11,584 nt of DNA from an uncultured Clostridia bacterium (GCA_946183095.1 CAMHBE010000028.1:1-11584); one strand, 5' to 3'. Numbered from the stretch's first letter, positions 1-8,474 are shown. Made by a program: numbers and translations. Notes: generated by a model from the sequence alone, not told the origin.

Positions 1-1
1 C

Positions 2-187
2 AACTCCGTCGTGGTGGACGGCAAGAGCGCTCAGACACGCATAGATGAAGCCGTGAAGGTGATCGACCGCGAGATGAAGCGCAAGCTCGAAGAATTCGGC
101 TACATCGACAGTGACGGCAACACTCTGAAAGAGTACGTCATACCCGATATCCACAGTATCATGCCGATACTCGGAAGAGAACAGTAA
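2..187 (+). CDS. C-terminal end of an upstream protein, possibly an ABC sugar-binding protein (5' partial)
   Basis: An open frame enters from the left edge and stops with TAA at 185-187, leaving 61 residues. The visible part has an amphipathic, charged helical stretch (around DEAVKVIDREMKRKLEEFGY) and then a short tail ending PILGREQ. A helical C-terminus directly before a MalF/MalG-type permease pair is where a family-1 extracellular solute-binding protein is usually encoded, so that is the likely identity. It is inferred mainly from position, because no diagnostic domain is inside the window. The stop codon overlaps the ribosome binding site of the next gene, and only 15 nt separate the two coding regions, so translation is probably coupled within one operon. 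It could instead be the end of another enzyme or regulator. Confidence 0.55.
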   Translation, partial: NSVVVDGKSAQTRIDEAVKVIDREMKRKLEEFGYIDSDGNTLKEYVIPDIHSIMPILGREQ

Positions 188-202
188 GGAGGTGCTTGCA
201 TA

Positions 203-1225
203 ATGGAAACACAGGCGAATGCCGCGGCTCCCGCAAAGCCCGCGGTGAAGCGCAGAAAAAACAAGATCTCCCGGCGTGAGAACAACTGGCGCGGCTGGCT
301 GTTCATCGGTCCTTATGCGATCATCTTCTCCATATTCATCCTCGTACCCGTTGTCCTTGCGGTGATACTCTCGTTTACGAACTTCAACGCGATACAGTTC
401 CCGAAGTTCGTGGGGTTTCTCAACTACATAACCATACTTACGAATGACGCGGAGTTCATGAAGTACGTCCTGCCGAATACCATTATCTACGCGGTAGTGG
501 TGGGCATCGGCGGCTACATCCTCTCATTCATCCTCGCGTGGGCGCTGTGCAACCTCACAAAGCCCGTGCGCACCGTATTCGCGCTGATACTCTACTCGCC
601 GAGCATGACCACCGGTGTTGCCATGACCGTACTCTGGAAGGTAATCTTCTCCGGCGACCAGTCGGGTCTGCTCAACAGCTGGCTCATGGAGCTGGGAGTT
701 ATCACCGAGCCTGTGCTGTGGCTCACCGATACGCGGTTCCTCCTGCCGATAGTCATAATAATCGGTCTGTGGTCGTCGATGGGTATCGGCTTCCTCAGCA
801 TGATAGCGGGTATTCTCAACACCGACGCTTCTCTCTACGAAGCGGCAGCCATAGACGGTATCACCAACCGTTTCCAGGAAATGGTCTATATCACCATACC
901 GCAGATGAAGCCGCAGATGCTGTTCGCGGCGGTCATGGCGATAGTCGGCGCATTCCAGAACGGCATGATAAGCTCCATGCTCGTCGGCAATCCCTCTCCG
1001 GGCTATGCGTCGCAGCTCCTCGTGAACCACATCGAGGACTATGGTTTCCTGCGCTACGAAATGGGCTACGCGGCGGCGATATCCGTCGTTCTGCTGCTGA
1101 TAGTGCAGCTGTTCAGCAAGGGCGCGAACGCACTGCTGACGGAGAAAGACCCATACGGAAAAGCAAAGGCGACAAAGAACAAGATCGTGAAAGAACTGAA
1201 AATGCCGGATGAAAGGAGGGCGTGA
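203..1225 (+). CDS. Carbohydrate ABC transporter permease, MalF/UgpA type (first pair)
   Basis: This 340-residue integral membrane protein is one half of the transmembrane channel of a CUT1 sugar importer. A basic N-terminus ([11 protein letters not shown], about 16-26) precedes the first membrane helix (about 32-58). Five more hydrophobic segments follow, giving the usual six. The ATPase-docking EAA loop is intact at about 213-233: EAA at 213-215, the conserved Gly at 219 and Pro at 233. Length and layout are normal for the MalF/UgpA group. ATG at 203 is preceded by AAGGAGGTG at 186-194, which overlaps the upstream stop. The gene is followed after 2 nt by its MalG-type partner, the standard heterodimer arrangement. 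No ATPase gene is adjacent. The transported sugar cannot be read from the sequence, although an oligosaccharide is typical of the family. Confidence 0.95.
   Translation: METQANAAAPAKPAVKRRKNKISRRENNWRGWLFIGPYAIIFSIFILVPVVLAVILSFTNFNAIQFPKFVGFLNYITILTNDAEFMKYVLPNTIIYAVVVGIGGYILSFILAWALCNLTKPVRTVFALILYSPSMTTGVAMTVLWKVIFSGDQSGLLNSWLMELGVITEPVLWLTDTRFLLPIVIIIGLWSSMGIGFLSMIAGILNTDASLYEAAAIDGITNRFQEMVYITIPQMKPQMLFAAVMAIVGAFQNGMISSMLVGNPSPGYASQLLVNHIEDYGFLRYEMGYAAAISVVLLLIVQLFSKGANALLTEKDPYGKAKATKNKIVKELKMPDERRA
1212..1220 (+). promoter_or_regulatory. Ribosome binding site that sets the MalG-type permease start
   Basis: AAAGGAGGG lies inside the last codons of the preceding permease gene. It sits 7 nt before ATG 1228 but only 1 nt before the in-frame GTG at 1222. 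Only the ATG has workable spacing, so the protein should begin MKGRKINPKR. Confidence 0.75.
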
Positions 1226-1227
1226 AG

Positions 1228-2091
1228 ATGAAGGGCAGAAAAATAAACCCCAAGCGCTTCGAGATAGGTCAGCTCAAAATAATCCTGCTCATACTCCCGC
1301 TCGTTATCTTCATGGGTATGCCTATCATCTTTATCATCAACCACGCTTTCAAGCCGATGGAAGAGCTGTTCGCGTTCCCTCCGACATTCTTTGTGAAAAA
1401 CGCGACCCTTGAGAATTTCAGCAAGCTGATAAAGTTTTCGGACAGCAGCGGCATACCGCTCAGCCGTTACCTCTTCAACAGCCTTGTGGTCACGGTCATA
1501 ACAGTGGGGCTTGCGCTGCTGCTCACCACAATGTCGGCATTCGCGCTCGCAAAGATAAAGTTCAAAGGCCGCAATATGCTGACCCGCATAAATCAGGTGG
1601 CGATCATGTTCGTCAGCACCGCTGTGCTGATACCGCGCTACATTGTTATCTGCAACCTCGGGCTCATCGACAACCTTCTGGCTCACATACTGCCGCTCGT
1701 GGCAATGCCGGTAGCGCTGTTCCTTGTGAAGCAGTTCGTTGAGCAGGTGCCCGATTCGCTGCTCGAAGCGGCGTACATGGACGGCGCCACCGACCTCGAT
1801 ATCTACCTCAAAGTCATAATGCCCATGATACGGCCCGCTGTTGCAACGGCAGCGATACTCGTATTCCAGCAGGTCTGGACGAACATGGAGACATCGAGCT
1901 ATTTCTTCAGCGACGACAGCATGAAGACTCTGACATTCTACATGAACACTCTCGTGAACGCGAACAACACCGTTGCCGGACAGGGTATGGCGGCTGCCGC
2001 TTCTCTGATAATGTTCCTGCCGAACCTCGTGCTTTTCATAATCCTTCAGAACAAGGTAATGAACACAATGGCAAATTCCGGTATCAAGTAA
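1228..2091 (+). CDS. Carbohydrate ABC transporter permease, MalG type (first pair)
   Basis: This 287-residue membrane protein is the second half of the first importer channel. A basic N-terminus leads into the first helix (about 17-38). The family signature NSLVVTV at about 84-90, ending in FALAKIKFKG (105-114), is clear. The EAA loop is at about 180-199, with E180, D185, G186 and P199, and it should dock on the nucleotide-binding subunit. About six membrane segments are visible and the length is typical. An in-frame GTG exists at 1222, but the ribosome binding site spacing favours ATG 1228. The gene starts 2 nt after the MalF-type gene and ends 18 nt before the NHL/YIP1 gene, so all three are probably on one message. 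The substrate is unknown. Confidence 0.95.
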   Translation: MKGRKINPKRFEIGQLKIILLILPLVIFMGMPIIFIINHAFKPMEELFAFPPTFFVKNATLENFSKLIKFSDSSGIPLSRYLFNSLVVTVITVGLALLLTTMSAFALAKIKFKGRNMLTRINQVAIMFVSTAVLIPRYIVICNLGLIDNLLAHILPLVAMPVALFLVKQFVEQVPDSLLEAAYMDGATDLDIYLKVIMPMIRPAVATAAILVFQQVWTNMETSSYFFSDDSMKTLTFYMNTLVNANNTVAGQGMAAAASLIMFLPNLVLFIILQNKVMNTMANSGIK

Positions 2092-2109
2092 GATCGGGGG
2101 TAAGAAAAT

Positions 2110-4158
2110 ATGCAAAAGCTGAAACGCCTTGCAGCGGCTTTACTTTCAGCCGTCGTAATATGTGTGGCATTGTCTGTCACCGCGTTTGCCGATACCCCCT
2201 ACGTTACATACACGATAAACGGTTACGGGCAGATACGAAGGACACAGACCGCGTATCTCGCGCATTCCACCGTTATCAAGTTCGGTGAAGAGTCTCTCGC
2301 GGCTCCCTCCGATATATGTCTGGCGGACGACGGGCTCATCTATGTTGCGGATTCCGGCAACAGACGTATAGTTGTGGGTACGGCAGACGGAGAGCTTGTC
2401 CGCATCATAGGCGAAGGCACTCTGAAAAATCCGCGCGGCGTATTCGTTACCGCAGACGGCAGCGTATATGTTGCCGACCGCGACGCGGAAAGAATATTCA
2501 TTTTCGCTCCGGACGGCGAGCTGACCGGGGAATACGGCAAGCCCGCAAGCCCCCTCTACGGAGATGAAGTCAGCTTCCTGCCGATAAAGATAGTCGTGAA
2601 TGATGCGGGCATCATGTTCGTGGTGTGCGAATCCAACACCAACGGTATCGTTGAGATATCCCCCACCGACGGCGGCACGTTCCTCGGCTACTTCGGCACG
2701 AACTATGCGGCGGTCGATCTGACCACTATAATCTACAGATCCATACTGACAGATGAACAGCGCGCAAAAATGGTGAGCAATATCCCTGCCACTCCCACGA
2801 ACCTCACTATCGACGGCAAGGGGCTCATCTACACCGTAACGCGCGGCAACGAGAACGATACGCTCAAACGCCTGAACATAGCAGGCACAAACATGATACA
2901 CAACACCGACGGGACTTACGCCGATACGCCCACTTCGGTAGCTGCCGGGAACCATGACAACGTTTATGTCGCTGACCAGCAGGGCTACATCTTCGAGTAC
3001 AACAACGAGGGCGAGATGATATTCGTGTTCGGCGGACCCGACGACGGTACCCAGCGTGTGGGTCTTTCCACAATGGTAAGCGGTATCGCGGTGGACAAGA
3101 ACGACCGCATATACGTTCTCGACTCCGACAAGGCGCAGATACAGATCTATCAGCCCACGGAGTTCACCGACCTGCTGCACAGCGCGCTGTACCTCTACTC
3201 AAAGGGTCGCTACACCGAAGCGAAGGAGCCGCTCACCGCGATACTTCGCATGAACTCGATGTTCGACTACGCAAACAAGGCTATGGGACGCTGCTACTTC
3301 CGTGAGGAGAACTACACCGAGGCTCTGCGCTACGCGAGACTTGCAAAGGACTACACGGGTTATTCCGACGCCTACTGGGAGATACGCAACGTATGGCTGA
3401 AAAACAACATCATCACTGTTATAATCGCACTGGTGCTGCTGTTCGTTATAATAAAGTTACTGAAAACGCTTGACAAGAAAAAGAACATCCTCGCGGCACC
3501 GAGAGCGTTCTTCGGGAAAGTGCGTGAAAAGCGCTTCATCGACAATTTCCTGTACGCGTTCAGGTTCATGAAGAAACCCGCCGACACCGCATACGGCATA
3601 GCGGCGGAGGGCAGGGAAGGCTGGCTGATGCCGTCGCTCCTGCTGCTCATCTTCATGGTGGAGTTCGTGCTCAACAAATACACCTGCGGCTTCCTCATGA
3701 AAGGCGTGATGGACGGCAGATACGAGATCCTCAGCGACATCGGCGCTATCATAGCGGTCGTCATTGCGGTGACAGCCTGCACCTACCTCGTCTGCACGAT
3801 AAACGAGGGCGAAGGCACGGTCAAGAAGATCTACACGGCGATATGCTACAGCCTTACGCCTTACATAATCTTCACGCCGCTCGTATATCTCCTGTCGCAC
3901 GTTCTCACCAACAATGAGATATTCCTGACAACGATGCTGTCGATACTCACTTACGGCTGGATCGCCGTTATAGCGTTCATCGGTATCAAGGAGGTCAACA
4001 ACTTCACGTTCTGGCAGACGGTGAAGGTGCTGCTGCTTACGGCGTTCACCGCGCTGATACTCGCGCTTCTGATATTCATAATCTATGTTCTCTGGGCTCA
4101 GGTGTTCGGATTCATCGGAGCTGTAGTCGGTGAGGGGGTGTACAGACTTGGATACTAA
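2110..4158 (+). CDS. Secreted NHL beta-propeller/TPR protein with C-terminal YIP1-like membrane domain
   Basis: This 682-residue protein has an unusual layered design. A Sec signal peptide covers about 1-27, with AFA before D28. Six NHL-like units follow at about 63-351, each running Pro/Gly, hydrophobic strand, DG or similar, (I/V)YV(A/L)D, then a strand ending in G. Good examples are GLIYVADSGNRRI (75-87), GSVYVADRDAERI (117-129) and DRIYVLDSDKAQI (332-344). Six units fit a closed propeller. A helical, TPR-like stretch with two units follows at about 354-420 (GRYTEAKEPL; ENYTEALRYA), then a membrane helix at 432-451 and a basic loop (KKK 456-458). Five more hydrophobic segments at about 505-662 resemble a YIP1 domain. 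By this topology the propeller and TPR lie outside the cell. From family memory, similar proteins occur beside DUF5696 genes in Bacillota sugar loci; I could not check this. Its role is unknown: scaffold, sensor or transport accessory are possible. The ribosome binding site is weak (GGGGG 2096-2100, 9 nt spacing). Its 3' end overlaps the next gene. Confidence 0.88.
   Translation: MQKLKRLAAALLSAVVICVALSVTAFADTPYVTYTINGYGQIRRTQTAYLAHSTVIKFGEESLAAPSDICLADDGLIYVADSGNRRIVVGTADGELVRIIGEGTLKNPRGVFVTADGSVYVADRDAERIFIFAPDGELTGEYGKPASPLYGDEVSFLPIKIVVNDAGIMFVVCESNTNGIVEISPTDGGTFLGYFGTNYAAVDLTTIIYRSILTDEQRAKMVSNIPATPTNLTIDGKGLIYTVTRGNENDTLKRLNIAGTNMIHNTDGTYADTPTSVAAGNHDNVYVADQQGYIFEYNNEGEMIFVFGGPDDGTQRVGLSTMVSGIAVDKNDRIYVLDSDKAQIQIYQPTEFTDLLHSALYLYSKGRYTEAKEPLTAILRMNSMFDYANKAMGRCYFREENYTEALRYARLAKDYTGYSDAYWEIRNVWLKNNIITVIIALVLLFVIIKLLKTLDKKKNILAAPRAFFGKVREKRFIDNFLYAFRFMKKPADTAYGIAAEGREGWLMPSLLLLIFMVEFVLNKYTCGFLMKGVMDGRYEILSDIGAIIAVVIAVTACTYLVCTINEGEGTVKKIYTAICYSLTPYIIFTPLVYLLSHVLTNNEIFLTTMLSILTYGWIAVIAFIGIKEVNNFTFWQTVKVLLLTAFTALILALLIFIIYVLWAQVFGFIGAVVGEGVYRLGY
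4132..4140 (+). promoter_or_regulatory. Ribosome binding site favouring a TTG start for the DUF5696-like gene
   Basis: GAGGGGGTG lies 7 nt before an in-frame TTG at 4148. The longer reading starts at GTG 4130, which overlaps this site and has only GGAG at 4117-4120 upstream. The purine tract resembles those before neighbouring genes (186-194, 1212-1220, 6401-6410), which favours TTG 4148. GTG 4130 remains possible and would add six residues. Confidence 0.5.
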
Positions 4159-6415
4159 AAAGCCGAGAAGGCTTCTCCCCGTCATCATTATATGCGCGGC
4201 AGTCCTGCTGATAGCCGCAATAGTGGTCGCAGTCATCATAATCACGGGTTCGGAAACGGATATCGTCAAAGGCACCCACAGTCACACCTCGCCGCTGCCC
4301 GCACTCGGCGCTAAAGTCGAAGCATCGCAGGATTACGTCAAGGTCGCGGAGAGCGATAACTACATACTGTACTACTACGAGCCGCGGTTCTCCATAAGGC
4401 TCGAAAACAAGAAGACCGGCGCTGTGCTCGATTCCACCGTCAGCGACGAAAAGGACGACGGCAGGAACAACGCGAGCTGGACGGCGTACATGAAGAGCGG
4501 CATAGTCCTGACCGCGATAATCGGCACTCTGAACACATATCAGGTGGATATGAACAGCGTGCAGAACGAGATCTCCACATGGTACACCGATAACGGCATC
4601 TATGCGAAGATACATTTCAAGGGCAACTACGACTTCGAGCTCGGCGTGGAAGTTGCGCTCAGCGGCGACGACCTTACGGTGCGCATCCCCGACGAGTCGA
4701 TAGCGGAGCACAAGGAAGGCACATACATAAGCACTGTCGGCGTGTTCCCGTTCCTCGGCTACACATACCTTGACGAGCAGGACGGATATATGCTCGTTCC
4801 CGACGGCAACGGTGCTCTGATATACCTCGACAACAAGGAGGGGCGCTACACCACGGGCTTTTCGGGGCTGATATACGGCATAGACGACGGAATGACCAAC
4901 CGTACCGCGACTTCCACGCTCTGGGAGCATTACGAGACGGTTACTTCCGCAAACACAGTGACCGCGCCGGTATTCGGCATGGCACACACGGAAGATGAAC
5001 AGGCATATCTCGGCATCGTCGAATCCGGCGACGAGAGATGCAGCGTAGAAGTAGTTCCCAACGGCGTTATGGTGGATTATAACCGCTGTTTTGCAAGGTT
5101 CCTGCTGCGTGACGTTTTCGTGCAGCCGCTCAACCAGTCGAACTCCGGCACCGTTCCGGCGGTAGAGCAAGACAGGCTTCACTCCGACCTTGCGGTGCGA
5201 TACAGGCTTCTTTCCGGTGAAAATGCGGATTATTCCGGCATGGCGAACGCTTACCGTTCGTACCTCCTCGATACCGGGAAGATACAAAAGCGTGACACGA
5301 GCTACAACACCCGTGTCGATATGCTCGGCACCGAGCGCGAATCGTTCCTCATGGGCACTGTTCCCGTTACGATGACGACTGCCGGTCAGGTCGGGGATAT
5401 ACTGAACGACCTGCGCGGCCTCGGCGTGCAGAACATACTGACGGTCTATAAGGGCTGGCAGAGCGGCGGGCTTTACGATGTCCCCGTGAGCTCATTCGGC
5501 GCTGACGGCTATATCGGCGGCAACTCCGCGGTAAAGGATCTTGTAAAGCAGCAGGCGGAGCTCGGCAATACCGTTTATCTGTATGACGACGCGCTTTCGG
5601 TCAATGCCGCGACACATTCCACCACATACAACGTGATGAAAATGGTGAACAAGCGCACGTTCGAGAACAAGACCCACGGGCAGGTATATGACACCTTCTA
5701 CTACCTCATGCCCGGACGCAGCAGCAGCGACCTTGCGCACCTGACCAAAGACATATCCGGCGCCGGTATAGGCAATATCGCGCTTGCGGGTATCACCGGA
5801 ACGCTGTTCTCCTACAGCTCGAAAGGCTCGTACTACTCCCGCACCGACACCATGGATATCTACGAGGACGCGGTGAGCGCGGCTGACGGGAGCTGCAATG
5901 TCATAGCGGAAAGACCGAACGCTTATCTCTGGAGATACTCGGACGCTTTCCTCGATATGCCGCTGAGCTCCTCGGATTATATGTACCTTGACCGTGAAGT
6001 GCCATTCCTGTCAATGGTGCTCAAAGGCGTTGTTCCGACATACTCGGATTATGTGAACTTTGAAGCCAACAAGAAGGAGAACTTCCTGCAAATGGTGGAG
6101 TCGGGCGTTTACCCGTCATTCTACGTCGCGGCGGAGGATTCCTCGAAGCTGATATACACCAATTCGAGAAACCTGTATTCCCTCGAATACACGTCTTACC
6201 GTGATACGATCGTCGAATACGACACGGCGCTGCGGGCGATAGCGGAAAAAACGTCGGGAGCCTGCATAATTTCCCACGAGGTAACGGACAGCGGTCTTGC
6301 AAAAGTAACCTACGACAACGGCGTTGTCATCTATGTGAATTATTCCGGATCCGCGCAGAGCGACGGCGATGTTACCGTGGACGCGCTTTCCTATACCGTA
6401 AAGGGGGGTGAGTGA
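4148..6415 (+). CDS. Membrane-anchored extracytoplasmic protein, DUF5696-like, with glycosidase-like layout
   Basis: This protein has 755 residues from TTG 4148, or 761 from GTG 4130. A basic N-terminus (KKPRR) precedes one membrane helix (about 10-33) with no clear cleavage site, so it is probably a membrane-tethered protein facing outward. Residues about 60-370 look all-beta, a sandwich-like region. A barrel-like alternation follows at about 400-640, with strand-end motifs VYKGWQSGG (433-441) and VYLYDDALS (476-484). The segment VPFLSMVLKGVVPTYSDY (618-635) and the later ESGVYPSF (651-658) match my memory of the DUF5696 family. A beta-rich C-terminus ends in VKGGE. The order sandwich, barrel, sandwich resembles large glycosidases, so a role in binding or cutting a glycan is inferred, not shown. 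D480 and D481 are candidate active-site acids. The start overlaps the NHL/YIP1 gene, and the stop is 2 nt before a permease start. A non-catalytic binding protein is an alternative. Confidence 0.85.
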   Translation: MDTKKPRRLLPVIIICAAVLLIAAIVVAVIIITGSETDIVKGTHSHTSPLPALGAKVEASQDYVKVAESDNYILYYYEPRFSIRLENKKTGAVLDSTVSDEKDDGRNNASWTAYMKSGIVLTAIIGTLNTYQVDMNSVQNEISTWYTDNGIYAKIHFKGNYDFELGVEVALSGDDLTVRIPDESIAEHKEGTYISTVGVFPFLGYTYLDEQDGYMLVPDGNGALIYLDNKEGRYTTGFSGLIYGIDDGMTNRTATSTLWEHYETVTSANTVTAPVFGMAHTEDEQAYLGIVESGDERCSVEVVPNGVMVDYNRCFARFLLRDVFVQPLNQSNSGTVPAVEQDRLHSDLAVRYRLLSGENADYSGMANAYRSYLLDTGKIQKRDTSYNTRVDMLGTERESFLMGTVPVTMTTAGQVGDILNDLRGLGVQNILTVYKGWQSGGLYDVPVSSFGADGYIGGNSAVKDLVKQQAELGNTVYLYDDALSVNAATHSTTYNVMKMVNKRTFENKTHGQVYDTFYYLMPGRSSSDLAHLTKDISGAGIGNIALAGITGTLFSYSSKGSYYSRTDTMDIYEDAVSAADGSCNVIAERPNAYLWRYSDAFLDMPLSSSDYMYLDREVPFLSMVLKGVVPTYSDYVNFEANKKENFLQMVESGVYPSFYVAAEDSSKLIYTNSRNLYSLEYTSYRDTIVEYDTALRAIAEKTSGACIISHEVTDSGLAKVTYDNGVVIYVNYSGSAQSDGDVTVDALSYTVKGGE
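6401..6410 (+). promoter_or_regulatory. Ribosome binding site that sets the second MalF-type permease start
   Basis: AAGGGGGGTG sits 7 nt before ATG 6418. The in-frame GTG at 6412 is only 1 nt away, so ATG 6418 (MADTKKMSRK) is preferred. The site lies within the last codons of the DUF5696-like gene, which suggests translational coupling. Confidence 0.7.
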
Positions 6416-6417
6416 CC

Positions 6418-7500
6418 ATGGCTGATACCAAAAAAATGTCCCGCAAGGAGAAGAAAGAGCTCAAAGAGCGCATGAAGCACCTCAAATCGGGCAAGCTCGA
6501 AAAACGCTATGCGCGGATGGGCTACATCTTCATGATACCGTGGTTCATCGGCGCGGCAGTGTTCCTTGCCTACCCGCTGGGCAGCTCGTTCTGGTACGCC
6601 CTCAACAATATCCGCATAACCCCGCTGGGCAGGATATTCAACTTTGTGGGTCACGGCAACTTCACACAGATACTCATTCAGGACCCGGATTTCATGATCT
6701 ATCTTGTGGATTATCTCACATCAACGATCATATCCGTTCCTATCATCGTGGTATTCGCCCTTATCATCGCGATGATGCTGAACATGAAGATAAAGGGCAA
6801 GGGATTTTTCCGCCTGATATTCTTCCTGCCCGTTATCATCGTGAGCGGTCCTATCCTCGGAATGCTCAACGCGCAGGGCGCCGGCAGCGTATCGGCGATA
6901 GATACCGCGGCGCTTTCGGGCGCGATAGGTTCGGTGCTGCCGGAGATCATCGCGAAGCCTATATCGGACGTATTCAGCAACATGATAACTACGCTCTGGT
7001 ATTCGGGCGTGCAGATACTCATATTCCTGTCGGGACTCCAGAAGATCGACAAGTCCATGTACGAAGCCGCGAAGATAGACGGCGGTTCGGGCTGGGAATG
7101 TTTCTGGAAGATAACGCTCCCGAACCTAAAATCCATGATACTGCTGAATACGATCTACACCGTCGTGTTCATTTCCAACAACAGCGAGAACCCGATAATC
7201 GTGCTCATCAAGGATTCGATGTTCTCCGGAACGAAGGAGAAGGGCTACGGCTATGCATCGGCAATGGCATGGCTCTACTCTGTGGTGGTGCTGATACTTG
7301 TCGGATTGTTCGCACTGCTCCTCGCGACACGAAAAGACCAGTACGAGAAGCAGGTAAAACGTGCGATGAAGGCACGCAAGAGAGAAAAACGCAACAAACA
7401 GCGGATAGAAAGGAGGAACCGTCGGAATGCCAGAAGGATCGAAAAACAGCGCGCGAAAGGCAAGATCACAACGCACAGCACCAAGCGCGAAGACTACTAA
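6418..7500 (+). CDS. Carbohydrate ABC transporter permease, MalF/UgpA type (second pair), with long basic tail
   Basis: This 360-residue membrane protein is one half of a second CUT1 importer. The N-terminus is long and charged (about 1-34, many Lys, Arg and Glu) before the first helix (about 35-60). The EAA loop is intact at about 216-235, with E216, A217, A218, G222 and P235. Membrane segments run to about 303. After that comes a tail of roughly 55 residues that is overwhelmingly Arg and Lys (for example KARKREKRNKQRIERR, 318-333). This is longer and more basic than usual for the family and should lie in the cytoplasm. The last 74 nt overlap the next gene. It differs clearly from the permease at 203-1225, so this is a distinct second pair and not a fresh duplication. 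The substrate is unknown. Confidence 0.94.
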   Translation: MADTKKMSRKEKKELKERMKHLKSGKLEKRYARMGYIFMIPWFIGAAVFLAYPLGSSFWYALNNIRITPLGRIFNFVGHGNFTQILIQDPDFMIYLVDYLTSTIISVPIIVVFALIIAMMLNMKIKGKGFFRLIFFLPVIIVSGPILGMLNAQGAGSVSAIDTAALSGAIGSVLPEIIAKPISDVFSNMITTLWYSGVQILIFLSGLQKIDKSMYEAAKIDGGSGWECFWKITLPNLKSMILLNTIYTVVFISNNSENPIIVLIKDSMFSGTKEKGYGYASAMAWLYSVVVLILVGLFALLLATRKDQYEKQVKRAMKARKREKRNKQRIERRNRRNARRIEKQRAKGKITTHSTKREDY

Positions 7501-8449
7501 GAGCTGGCGGGAGCGGTTCACCCGGGAGAAGATACACCGCTTCATGTTCGGCACCAAGGACAGGGAAGGCTTCCTTAAGCAGTTCACGGTATATGCGCTG
7601 CTCATCTGTATCGGTTTCATCTACGTCTATCCGATACTCCACATGGTATCGAGCAGCCTCATGACCCTCGACGACCTTCTCGACTCCTCGATAAAATGGC
7701 TGCCGAGTTCGCTGAACCTGTCGAACTATCAGCAGGCGGCGACCAGCATGGATTTCTGGAACGCGCTCTGGCAGAGCATCGTCATTGCGGGCGTACCCAC
7801 GATATGCAACCTCATATCCTGCTCGGTAACGGGCTACGCACTTGCGAGATTTGATTTCCGCGGCAAGAAGATCATCATGGGCATCATTATCCTGAGTTTC
7901 GTCCTGCCGAGCCAGATAACCATGATACCCACCTATGTTCTTTATTCCAACCTCGGCATACTGAACACTATCTGGGCGTTCATCCTGCCGGCACTGTTCG
8001 CGCAGGGGTTCAAGGCACCGATATTCATTCTGATATTCTGGCAGTTCTTCCGGCAGATACCGAAAGCGCTGATAGAAGCGTCGAGAATAGACGGCGCGGG
8101 GCATTTCCGCTCGTTCTTCCGGATAGCGCTGCCCAGTGCGAAACCCGCGTTCATCACAGTTGCTCTGTTCTCGTTCGTGTGGTACTGGAACGAGTCCTAC
8201 CTGACGGAGCTGTACGTTCACGGAGTTTACGGGCAGTCCGACTGGACGACGCTGGTGGTGCAGCTCGACAACTTCGCCGCTAACTTCTCCAGCTATCAGC
8301 AGACGGCGACTGCGGGTGCCACCAACCTCAACGAGTCGATCAATATGTCGGGCACGCTCCTCAGCATACTGCCGCTCATGATACTGTATTTCGTATTGCA
8401 GCGTCACTTCGTCGAGAGCATCGACAGAACAGGTATCACGGGAGAGTAA
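7427..8449 (+). CDS. Carbohydrate ABC transporter permease, MalG type (second pair)
   Basis: This 340-residue membrane protein completes the second importer channel. It has a long, basic cytoplasmic N-terminus (about 1-50), then a helix at about 53-74. The family signature GYALARFDFRG lies at 136-146. The EAA loop is at about 217-236, with E217, A218, D222, G223 and P236. About six membrane segments are visible, and the last lies near 308-325. ATG 7427 has AAAGGAGG at 7409-7416 with 10 nt spacing. No other good ribosome binding site is seen further in, so the 74-nt overlap with the preceding permease looks real. The N-terminus is about 30-40 residues longer than in the MalG-type protein at 1228-2091. 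It is probably the last gene of the upstream block, since the next 227 bases are non-coding. The likely receptor partner is the lipoprotein encoded at 8677-10326. Confidence 0.94.
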   Translation: MPEGSKNSARKARSQRTAPSAKTTKSWRERFTREKIHRFMFGTKDREGFLKQFTVYALLICIGFIYVYPILHMVSSSLMTLDDLLDSSIKWLPSSLNLSNYQQAATSMDFWNALWQSIVIAGVPTICNLISCSVTGYALARFDFRGKKIIMGIIILSFVLPSQITMIPTYVLYSNLGILNTIWAFILPALFAQGFKAPIFILIFWQFFRQIPKALIEASRIDGAGHFRSFFRIALPSAKPAFITVALFSFVWYWNESYLTELYVHGVYGQSDWTTLVVQLDNFAANFSSYQQTATAGATNLNESINMSGTLLSILPLMILYFVLQRHFVESIDRTGITGE

Positions 8450-8474
8450 GCCTACAGCGTATCAATTAAGTAGT

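Noticed and set aside
1066..2115. Long open frame on the minus strand (349 codons) opposite the first permease genes
   Set aside because: It lies antisense to clear permease genes, has low-complexity His/Arg/Tyr-rich composition with no recognisable domain, and has no ribosome binding site. It is a by-product of the codon bias.
3460..3475. Catabolite repression (cre)-like sequence CTGAAAACGCTTGACA
   Set aside because: It matches the consensus only in part (the terminal CA is shifted by one) and lies deep inside the coding region of the NHL/YIP1 gene.
4112..5287. Minus-strand open frame of 391 codons opposite the DUF5696-like gene
   Set aside because: It is fully antisense to a well-supported gene and its composition looks like a shadow frame, with no domain or start signal.
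6540..7664. Plus-strand open frame of 374 codons spanning the two second-pair permeases
   Set aside because: It is out of frame with both permeases, has no membrane segments or motifs, and is rich in Arg/His/Gln as expected of a shifted frame.
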